NCBI RefSeq assembly: GCF_031426495.1
Contig: NZ_JANPLK010000008.1
Location: 1-17,132 of the forward strand
Length of the DNA stretch: 17,132 bases
Source: Gemmatimonas sp.
GTDB lineage: Bacteria; Gemmatimonadota; Gemmatimonadetes; Gemmatimonadales; Gemmatimonadaceae
Direction: 5' to 3'
Each line of letters starts with the position of its first letter. Position 1 is the first letter of the stretch. Made by a program: the position numbers and the translations under genes. Below the pieces are notes generated by a model. That model searched no databases. It saw nothing but the letters and a program-made list of their open reading frames with translations, and had not been told where the DNA came from. Positions 7,126 through 13,679 of the stretch are shown here, piece by piece.

Positions 7126-10067
7126 CCGACACGCTTCGCGAAAGTTTGCAGGCTGCGCTCGGCGCCGCCTTTCAGCTCGGGCGTGAATTGGGCGGCGGGG
7201 GGATGAGCCGCGTCTTCCTCGCCCGCGACCAGACGCTCGAGCGCGAGGTGGTGGTCAAAATGCTGTCACCGGAGCTGGCGCAGGAGCTGTCGGTGGAACG
7301 GTTCGGCCGCGAGATCGCGCTGGCCGCGGCCCTGCAGCACGCGAACATCGTTCCGGTGCTGTCCGCCGGAGTGACCAGCGAGGGGCTGCCGTTCTACCTG
7401 ATGCCGTTCGTCGAGGGCGCCTCGCTGCGCGAGCGGGTTGGCGGCGGGCGCACCATGCCGATCGCGGACGTTCTTCTCGTGCTCAACGACGTGACGCGCG
7501 CGCTGGCCTACGCCCATGGCCGTGGTGTGGTGCACCGCGACATCAAGTCGGACAATGTGATGCTCTCCGGCGGGGCGGCGCTGGTCACTGACTTCGGCAT
7601 CGCCAAGGCGATGAGCTCGGCCCGCACGGCGTCGAGCGATAGCCAGCTGACCCGCATGGGCACGTCACTGGGAAGTCCGGCGTACATGGCGCCGGAGCAA
7701 GGCGCCGGGGACCCCGATACCGATCATCGCGCCGACATCTACGCACTCGGTGCGATGGCGTATGAGCTGCTGACCGGATCCACACCATTCGGCGATCGAC
7801 CGGCACACGCGCAGTTGATTGCCCATCTGTCGGAAGCACCAGTGCCGGTGGCCACGCGACGTCCTGATGTGCCCGAGCCGCTTGCCCGACTCGTGATGCA
7901 ATGCCTGGAGAAGGATCCGGTCGATCGCCCGCAACAGGCGGCGGATGTGCTCGAGCACTTGGCCGATGCGGCGTCGGCGTCACGCACCGGCACGACGGGG
8001 CAGTACGCGGCTGGCACGACGGCCGCGAGCCCCTCGACAAGCGCGGCCAACGTCTCGACGCGCCGGGGCACGCGCGGCTTGCTCATCGGCGGTGTCGCGC
8101 TTGCCGCCGTCGCCGCGGTCGGGTGGTTTGCCACACGTGCACCCGCCAAGGCCACCGGACCGGATGACTCGCTGGTGGCGGTGATGCCGTTTGCGGTGCG
8201 CGATGCGTCGCTCAATGTGTGGCGTGAAGGACTGGTGGACATTCTGTCGCGCAGCCTCGATGGCGCCGGGGCACTGCGTTCGGTGTCGCCGTCCATGAGT
8301 ATTGCGCAATCACCCGACCGGGCCGACGTCACGACGGCCACGGCGCTCGGCACATCCCTTGGCGCCGGCTTGGTGTTGTTCGGCGACATCAGTCCGTTGG
8401 GCAGGGACTCGGTGAGGTTGCGCGCGGCCCTGGTCAATGTCGCCGACAGCGCCGTGCGTCAGGAAGTCGACGTCAGCGGGCCCACGCTACGCATCGATGC
8501 GCTGGCCGATTCGCTCGCGCTGCGGCTGTTGCGTGCCATGGGGGGCAGTGGCTCGCTGGCCAAGGGCGCGCGCATTTCGTCGATGGGCACGTCGTCGTTG
8601 GCGGCGCTCAAATTGTACCTGCAGGGACAGCAGTTCTATCGACGCGGCGTAGTGGACTCGTCGCAGCTGGCATTCGAAGCGGCCGTGGCAAGCGACTCGA
8701 TGTTCGCGCTGGGCTGGCGCGGCGTGGCATCGGTCTACATTCGCACGGGGCGCGAAGCCGCGCCGGAAGCGCAGGCGGCACTCGACCGGGCTATTCGCCT
8801 ATTCCGCGGCGGCAGTCCCCGCGACAGCCTGCTACTGCACGGTGACGCGCTCCGCTTGGCCGTCGTACGGCGCACACCAGCGGCGAATGAAGCGATCAAC
8901 GACATTCCCGCCGTCACGGAGTTGCTCACCGCACTTCGCGGGTCCACGAGTCGGTATCCAAGTGACGCCGAGCTGTGGCTCGAGCTGGGCGATGCCGGAT
9001 ATCACTTCGGCGAGCTGGCCGGCGTGTTGGATACCGCGATACTTCGGGACTTCGCGCGGGCGATCGAACTCGACTCGATGCTGCTGGTCCCGTACGTCCA
9101 CGCCTACGGGCTGGCGCTACGCACGGGCCGCTTGCGCGAGGCGGCGACCTACGCGCGCGGGCTGCAACGATTGTCTCCGCCCAGCGCGGCGCCCTACTAC
9201 GCGCTGCAGGCCAGTCTGCTCGACTCGGCGCCGTCGTTAAGCGCCTTGGCAAAGGCGACGATCGATTCGCTGCCGTTGGCGTATGCGGCGAAGAGTCTGC
9301 AGGATCTGGGGACGTCGCCGGAGGCGAGCGCCTTGTCGCTGGCTATCGCTGCGCACCAATCGGCACGACTGGCGGCGAACCCGAGCCTTCCCGACTCGGC
9401 GGCGTTTGCCCAGCGGCTGCTGTTCGCCCAGGCGCAGCGCGGCAAGTTGATCGCGACGCCACAACTGCTCACGTTCAGCGAGCGTGCGCTGTTGGCGCAG
9501 ATGGGACAGCTGCCGTCGGCGGATCTCCTGAGTGAGGCGCGGCCACTCCTCACACGTCAACCCGCGACGCTGGGGTCGATGTTTGCGCTGTATGCCGGTG
9601 CGCGTGATACCGCGTCGCTACAGCTGCTTGTGAGCGCCTTCGACAGTGTCGATGTGGCGGCACGGGCACGTGGACAGGACCGCATCGCGCACTACGGAGA
9701 CGTCGCGCGATCGTATCTGGCACTCGCCCGTGGTGACACGGCGGCCGCGTTGCGCGGCTTGCTCGCCCTGCCGATGGCGATGTGTAGCAGTGCTCCATGT
9801 GCCGCCACCACCACGAGCAGGCTGCTCGTGCAGGCCAAACGTGATGCCGATGCGGCGCGCGTGCTGGATCGCGCGATCCCGACGGCCATGTCGGCACTGA
9901 ACGCCGCGCCGATGATGCTGCTGCGCGCGGAGATCGCCGAACGGATGGGGGATCGCCCCAGCGCACGAAAGTGGTACGCGCGCGTGGTTGCGCATTGGGG
10001 CGGCGGTGACGCGGCGGTACAGGAGACGGTTACCGCCGCTCGAGCGGGCTTGGCGCGCGTTCGGTAG
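7122..10067 (+). CDS. Transmembrane Hanks-type Ser/Thr protein kinase with extracytoplasmic TPR region
   Basis: This is a 981-residue protein. The kinase domain (about residues 17-285) appears complete: glycine loop LGGGGMSRVFLA at 23-34, ATP-binding Lys46 in VVVKML, catalytic HRD at 138-140, DFG at 157-159, and APE at 190-192 after a Ser/Thr-rich activation loop. A low-complexity Thr/Ala/Ser linker leads to one membrane helix (about 319-338). There are no PASTA repeats. The outside part begins with VAVMPFAVRD...REGLVDILSRSL, which resembles the TolB-N/FlgO-like domain found before TPRs. A long Ala/Leu-rich helical region with degenerate TPRs then runs to the C-terminus. It should autophosphorylate and phosphorylate cytoplasmic proteins in response to an envelope signal. 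It overlaps the upstream gene by 4 bp and is followed by two lipoprotein genes in the same operon. Substrates are unknown. Confidence 0.93.
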   Translation: MTDTLRESLQAALGAAFQLGRELGGGGMSRVFLARDQTLEREVVVKMLSPELAQELSVERFGREIALAAALQHANIVPVLSAGVTSEGLPFYLMPFVEGASLRERVGGGRTMPIADVLLVLNDVTRALAYAHGRGVVHRDIKSDNVMLSGGAALVTDFGIAKAMSSARTASSDSQLTRMGTSLGSPAYMAPEQGAGDPDTDHRADIYALGAMAYELLTGSTPFGDRPAHAQLIAHLSEAPVPVATRRPDVPEPLARLVMQCLEKDPVDRPQQAADVLEHLADAASASRTGTTGQYAAGTTAASPSTSAANVSTRRGTRGLLIGGVALAAVAAVGWFATRAPAKATGPDDSLVAVMPFAVRDASLNVWREGLVDILSRSLDGAGALRSVSPSMSIAQSPDRADVTTATALGTSLGAGLVLFGDISPLGRDSVRLRAALVNVADSAVRQEVDVSGPTLRIDALADSLALRLLRAMGGSGSLAKGARISSMGTSSLAALKLYLQGQQFYRRGVVDSSQLAFEAAVASDSMFALGWRGVASVYIRTGREAAPEAQAALDRAIRLFRGGSPRDSLLLHGDALRLAVVRRTPAANEAINDIPAVTELLTALRGSTSRYPSDAELWLELGDAGYHFGELAGVLDTAILRDFARAIELDSMLLVPYVHAYGLALRTGRLREAATYARGLQRLSPPSAAPYYALQASLLDSAPSLSALAKATIDSLPLAYAAKSLQDLGTSPEASALSLAIAAHQSARLAANPSLPDSAAFAQRLLFAQAQRGKLIATPQLLTFSERALLAQMGQLPSADLLSEARPLLTRQPATLGSMFALYAGARDTASLQLLVSAFDSVDVAARARGQDRIAHYGDVARSYLALARGDTAAALRGLLALPMAMCSSAPCAATTTSRLLVQAKRDADAARVLDRAIPTAMSALNAAPMMLLRAEIAERMGDRPSARKWYARVVAHWGGGDAAVQETVTAARAGLARVR

Positions 10068-10076
10068 CTTGCAAGC

Positions 10077-10589
10077 ATGACCACTTATGGAACCCGAATG
10101 GTTCGCGCGTACGCACTCGTGAGTCTCGCCCTCGCGTGCATCGGCTGCGCCACGCCGAAGACGCCGGAGTCCACGCTGAAGGTGTCGTACTACGCGCAGG
10201 ACTCGGCATTCACCAGCGCGGAGCCGCTCCGCGTGTCCGTCGGTTCGGGCGAACAGCTCCGAAGCCTGCGTGGCATCGAGCTGACACCGTATCACCCGTT
10301 TCTCGTGTCGGGGGTGATGCCGCTCGACACCGGGGCGACGCTGCCGATCACGGTGGTGATGTTGGGCGCCGATGCCGACACCGCCGCGAAGGCACAGCTC
10401 ACGTTCGGTCCGGTCGAGGCGGCCACGTCGTACACGCTCGGCATCAGTGCGGGAGGTCGCAACCCATCGAGTGCACCGTCACGCTGCGGCGTGCAGATCG
10501 CCGTGCCGATGAGGCGCGCGGGCGACGGGTCGCGCGGCGATTCGCTCTTCGTGAGCATCAGCGGTGTGCGCGGTGGCAAAGAATGCTGA
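10077..10589 (+). CDS. Small lipoprotein, unknown function
   Basis: This 170-residue protein has a hydrophobic N-terminus AYALVSLALACIGC. Cys24 is the likely lipidation site, although the preceding residues (C-I-G) are an imperfect lipobox. The mature domain looks like a beta-rich, immunoglobulin-like fold (LRVSVGSGEQLRSLRGIEL, LPITVVMLG, SYTLGISAGGR) and ends in a cysteine, with another in SRCGV. I recognise no family. It starts 9 bp after the kinase stop; that gap is the palindrome GCTTGCAAGC (10067-10076) and has no obvious Shine-Dalgarno. ATG 10098 (Met8) is an alternative start. The next gene overlaps its end, so the two products are probably made together and may be partners of the kinase's outside domain. 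Confidence 0.8.
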   Translation: MTTYGTRMVRAYALVSLALACIGCATPKTPESTLKVSYYAQDSAFTSAEPLRVSVGSGEQLRSLRGIELTPYHPFLVSGVMPLDTGATLPITVVMLGADADTAAKAQLTFGPVEAATSYTLGISAGGRNPSSAPSRCGVQIAVPMRRAGDGSRGDSLFVSISGVRGGKEC

Positions 10590-11761
10590 GCAGGCGCGTC
10601 CCGATGGTGTTCGGGCTGGTACTGGCCTCGGTGTTGGCTGCGAGCTGCGGCGACAGCGCGCGCACAGCGAGCAACACCGATACTACCGATTCGTCAGGCG
10701 TGACAATTGTGCGTGGGTCGGCGACCGATGTGCCACTCCGGTGGACGTTTGCCGAGCTCGGTCGCATTGGCGGCGCGGACACCGGTGTACAGTCGTTCGA
10801 CAACGTCTCACCGTTCTCGGTGGCGACGGATGGCTCCTCGCACGTCGCGGTGCTCGATGCCGCACATTCCAATCAGATCCACGTCTTCGATTCGTCGGGC
10901 ACCTGGATACGAACGGTAGGGCGTCGCGGCGGCGGACCCGGCGAGATGGAGTATCCGGAGGGCATCGACGTCGACCGTGACGGCAGCGTGTCGGTCATGG
11001 ACCACGCCAAGCAGGCGCTTCTTTCGTGGGACCCGGCCGGTGCCGTGCTCCCTGAGCGTAAACTCATCACCGCACGCGGTCGCCCGTGGGGCACGGTGCG
11101 TCGTCGTGGGGACACGCTGTACACCGCGATCGACATCGTGGGCGACACGACGGTCCAAGTGCGGCGTCTCGAACGATGGACCTCGCGCGATACCCTCGCG
11201 ATCGACTCCACGCTGAGTCCGCGCCCGAAGATGGTGATGTTCAAGTGTGTCGGGCTCGCGTTGCCGCCGCTGTTCTCCAGCGAAATCGCGTGGACGGTGG
11301 ACGGCGATCGCCTCATCTCCACGCAGCAGTCTGCCTACGTCGTGGACATCTCACGCCACGGCCGGCGAGAGCGCAGCGTGCGACGTGACGTGGCCCCGAT
11401 GGCTGCCAAGACCACGGATGCGGCCAAGTTGTACCCGGAGGGACTCAAGGTCCGCTTCGGTCGCGATGGCGAGTGCGTGACGCCGAGCGCCGAGGTGGGC
11501 GAAAAGGTCGGCGTGGCGCCGACGCTTCCGGTAATCCGCGCCATGGTGGTCGCACCCGATGGCACGTTGTGGGTGGAGCGGTACACGTTCGCGGACGAAA
11601 CGCCACGCACCGATGTATTCGATCGCGATGGCCACTATCTGGGCACGGCCAGTGGGCGATCGCTGCCACTTGGCTTTCTCGGTCCCGACGTGGTGCTCTT
11701 CCCGATCAAGAACGACGACGACGGCACGGCTGTGATCGGGATCTACCGCATCGCACGCTGA
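10583..11761 (+). CDS. 6-bladed beta-propeller lipoprotein
   Basis: This 392-residue protein has a signal peptide (FGLVLASVLAASC) with the lipidated cysteine predicted at residue 22. The body is an NHL-like propeller. The blade IHVFDSSGTWIRTVGRRG, then GPGEMEYPEGIDVDRDGSVSV, is the hallmark of the 6-bladed beta-propeller family common in Bacteroidetes- and Gemmatimonas-type genomes. A later blade is MVVAPDGTLWVERYTF...TDVFDRDGHYLGTA. Two cysteines (in MFKCVG and GECVTP) could pair. The frame is open for 149 codons further upstream, but that part runs antiparallel in sense to the lipoprotein frame. The signal peptide and a GGTGG seven bases upstream favour ATG 10583, giving a 7-bp overlap with the preceding gene; ATG 10604 is an alternative. 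It is probably a surface or periplasmic binding scaffold and the last gene of the operon. Confidence 0.88.
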   Translation: MLSRRVPMVFGLVLASVLAASCGDSARTASNTDTTDSSGVTIVRGSATDVPLRWTFAELGRIGGADTGVQSFDNVSPFSVATDGSSHVAVLDAAHSNQIHVFDSSGTWIRTVGRRGGGPGEMEYPEGIDVDRDGSVSVMDHAKQALLSWDPAGAVLPERKLITARGRPWGTVRRRGDTLYTAIDIVGDTTVQVRRLERWTSRDTLAIDSTLSPRPKMVMFKCVGLALPPLFSSEIAWTVDGDRLISTQQSAYVVDISRHGRRERSVRRDVAPMAAKTTDAAKLYPEGLKVRFGRDGECVTPSAEVGEKVGVAPTLPVIRAMVVAPDGTLWVERYTFADETPRTDVFDRDGHYLGTASGRSLPLGFLGPDVVLFPIKNDDDGTAVIGIYRIAR

Positions 11762-11831
11762 GTTCAGTCGCCCGTCGCGAGCCACAGCTCCGACAGCGCC
11801 ACATCGGCACGAAACGCCGTCTTGCCCTCGC

Positions 11832-12950
11832 TCACTTCGGGGTGCGAGCCTTCCAGAGTGCCAGCAGGGCTGCTTCACGCTCCGGCGTAAAGCCCGTCTT
11901 GATCGCCGCCTGGCGCGCAGCTGGCAGCGTCTTCCACCAGGCGAGTGTATCGCGCGCGGTGTCTTCCATCGGGCGCACCACCAGCCCCGCCTTGAGCTCG
12001 GGCGTGATGTCGATCCGGGCAAATCCGGCCGTGCGTCCGCGCATGACCTGATACACTGGCAGTTCGCGGCCATAGGGATTGGCGCCGTTCGCACGCAGGA
12101 AATCGGCATCTACCCACGTATAGGTGGGGCTGCTGCCAACGCCCTTCTGAATGCGCGAGACGAACTCTTTGAACGGCTGTCCCATCTGTGGACCGACGCC
12201 GTTGAATACCCCATACGTGCGGTTCTCGACCAGCGTGATGCAGAACTTCACGAGGTCACGCGCGTCGATGATTTGCACGTGATCGGTGCCATCACCCGGC
12301 ACCAGCACGTCACCGCCACGCGCGATACGCACCGGCCAGTACGTGAAGCGATCGGTGTCGTCCTCCGGCCCCACGATGAGCCCCGGACGCACCACCGTGA
12401 CGCGCCCCGGCATCGCGGCATGCGCGGCCTTCTCGGCATATGCTTTCGCATGTCCGTAACTGAGCGGCCTGCCCGCTTCGATGGGCGAGTTTTCGAGCGT
12501 GAGTACCGGCGCCTCGATCGACATCGGCACGCGACTGAGGTCCTGATAGACCGAGCGCGTGGAGATGAACAGGTACTGATCGACGTTGTCGCGCAGCAGC
12601 TCGGCCGAAAGCTTCACCCACTCCGGTGCGCTCGCGAGTGATGCGGATTCGTCGATCACGGCGTCCCACTTCCGACCCTTCAGCGCGCTCAGGTCGTTGG
12701 CGCGATCACCGGCCAGCTCTTCGACATCCTTGCCGAACATGCCGGGCGCACTCTTGCCACGATTGAAGATCGTGACCTGATGTCCGCGCTTGAGCGCTTC
12801 GCGCACGTCGTGCGGTCCGACGAAGCCGGTGCCGCCAAGAATGAGGATTTTCTTCGCCGCGCGAGCGGGCATGAGCACGCGCGGATCGAAGGTGGATACG
12901 GCGCCCAACGCAGCAAGACCGGTCCCGATGAATTCACGACGGCTGTACAT
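11832..12950 (-). CDS. Tat-signal NAD-dependent epimerase/dehydratase (extended SDR)
   Basis: This 372-residue protein begins MYSRREFIGTGLAALGA. The twin-arginine motif S-R-R-E-F-I and the hydrophobic h-region predict Tat export of the folded enzyme. After the ARAA cleavage-like site comes the Rossmann loop G39-G-T-G-F-V-G45, an FISTRSVYQ strand, and the catalytic pair Y165/K169 in YGHAKAYAE. VVRPGLIVGPEDDTDRFTYW and VQIIDARDLVKF follow, so the SDR core appears intact. The substrate is unknown, perhaps a sugar nucleotide. I chose ATG 12950 because it leaves the usual short Tat n-region. A GTG at 13004 lies inside the terminator hairpin of the upstream gene. That terminator implies its own promoter, which I could not place. 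Confidence 0.88.
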   Translation of the reverse strand: MYSRREFIGTGLAALGAVSTFDPRVLMPARAAKKILILGGTGFVGPHDVREALKRGHQVTIFNRGKSAPGMFGKDVEELAGDRANDLSALKGRKWDAVIDESASLASAPEWVKLSAELLRDNVDQYLFISTRSVYQDLSRVPMSIEAPVLTLENSPIEAGRPLSYGHAKAYAEKAAHAAMPGRVTVVRPGLIVGPEDDTDRFTYWPVRIARGGDVLVPGDGTDHVQIIDARDLVKFCITLVENRTYGVFNGVGPQMGQPFKEFVSRIQKGVGSSPTYTWVDADFLRANGANPYGRELPVYQVMRGRTAGFARIDITPELKAGLVVRPMEDTARDTLAWWKTLPAARQAAIKTGFTPEREAALLALWKARTPK

Positions 12951-12978
12951 GATGCGCGGGGCTGAGGGACGGAAACAA

Positions 12979-13018
12979 CTTGGCGGAGACGCCGGTGAAA
13001 TCACCGTGCTCCGCCAAG
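12979..13018 (-). terminator. Rho-independent-type terminator of the CHRD lipoprotein gene
   Basis: Perfect 10-base arms CTTGGCGGAG/CTCCGCCAAG enclose a second perfect stem, CGGTGA/TCACCG, with a 2-base loop. On the minus strand the hairpin is followed by TTGTTTCC, a short T-rich run. It starts 31 bases past the CHRD gene's stop. Confidence 0.7.
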
Positions 13019-13049
13019 AGTATCCCTATTGCTGCACCGACACTAGGCG

Positions 13050-13580
13050 TTACGGAACCAGCGCCACCTGGCCACGCAGCTCGCCACCAGCGTTGGCGTC
13101 GGTGTGCAGGTTCACGTAAATGCCACCGGCGCGCAGCTGACTGACCAACGCGCTGAGCGGCTGGCCGGCGAGCGTTCCGCTCAGGTTGGTCGCGGTGATG
13201 AACTGCCGGCCGATACGTCCGTTCTGAGGGCCCGTCAGAGTGGGCGGCTCGACCAATGTGGCGACGACCGCGCCGTTTGCACCACGGGCACCGGTATGGA
13301 AATGGCCAAACCGAACATTGGAGAGGCCATTCACCGTAATGCTCACGAACAACGTGTCGTTTGTGCGGCTGAGTGTAAACTCGCTGCTGCCGGTAGCGGC
13401 GGTGACCACGGGCGGCACTTCCTCGCTGCCCACCAAGGTCGCCCGAAACTTCACGAGCGGCGTGGGTGCTACGGGCGTTTCGTCGTCGCTGCAATTGGCG
13501 AGCGCGGCACCGACCAGCAATGCGCCCACGAGGGAAGCGGCGGAACGGCTGAAGCGGCGAAAGTTGGGACGAGTGGACAT
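13050..13580 (-). CDS. CHRD-domain lipoprotein
   Basis: This 176-residue protein has a basic N-terminus, hydrophobic core and cysteine at residue 30 in ALANC, a probable lipoprotein site with an unusual Asn before the Cys. From about residue 45 to the end it matches the CHRD domain (first defined in chordin): FRATLVGSEEVPPV, SSEFTLSRTNDTLFVSITVNGL, the HFHTGARGANG turn, and YVNLHTDANAGGELRGQV. CHRD is a beta-sandwich of unclear function in bacteria, usually in secreted or surface proteins. I chose ATG 13580; a GTG at 13601 would add seven residues but lies inside a long hairpin. No good Shine-Dalgarno is visible. It lies 99 bp downstream of katG on the same strand, separated by two hairpins, and ends with its own terminator. 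Confidence 0.87.
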   Translation of the reverse strand: MSTRPNFRRFSRSAASLVGALLVGAALANCSDDETPVAPTPLVKFRATLVGSEEVPPVVTAATGSSEFTLSRTNDTLFVSITVNGLSNVRFGHFHTGARGANGAVVATLVEPPTLTGPQNGRIGRQFITATNLSGTLAGQPLSALVSQLRAGGIYVNLHTDANAGGELRGQVALVP

Positions 13581-13589
13581 AGGATGCTT

Positions 13590-13627
13590 TTGAGGGTTCA
13601 CGGCTGGTCTCAGCGGTGAACCCTCAA
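13590..13627 (-). other. Long leader stem-loop before the CHRD gene
   Basis: Arms of 17 bases with a single mismatch (TTGAGGGTTCAC at both ends, continuing to GCTG/CAGC) around a 4-base loop. It ends nine bases before the CHRD start codon. There is no T-tract after it in either direction, so it is not a canonical terminator. It could hold the translation start or mark the 3' end of the katG message. Confidence 0.6.
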
Positions 13628-13650
13628 TAGCTCAGTGGCGCAAGTAGTTC

Positions 13651-13675
13651 CGAGCGACCTTCAGTTGGTCGCCCG
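13651..13675 (-). terminator. Stem-loop just after katG, possible terminator
   Basis: On the minus strand, CGGGCGACC pairs with GGTCGCTCG (one G-U wobble) around a 7-base loop, four bases after the katG stop. The following GAACTACTTG is not a real T-tract, so termination is uncertain; 3'-end protection is an alternative. Confidence 0.4.
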
Positions 13676-13679
13676 GCAC

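Noticed and set aside
10067..10076. GCTTGCAAGC palindrome between kinase and lipoprotein genes
   Set aside because: Ten bases in a 9-bp gap within an operon; too short and isolated to call a regulatory site.
9618..10295. Minus-strand frame of 225 codons opposite the kinase end and lipoprotein gene
   Set aside because: Spans two real genes on the other strand, Arg/Gly/His-rich, no motif or ribosome-binding site.
10136..10582. Upstream extension of the propeller lipoprotein frame by 149 codons
   Set aside because: It overlaps the upstream lipoprotein gene in another frame and reads as Arg/His-rich noise; the signal peptide begins at 10583.
12951..13004. GTG start for the epimerase 18 codons upstream
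   Set aside because: It lies inside the CHRD gene's terminator hairpin and would bury the twin-arginine motif behind a long n-region.
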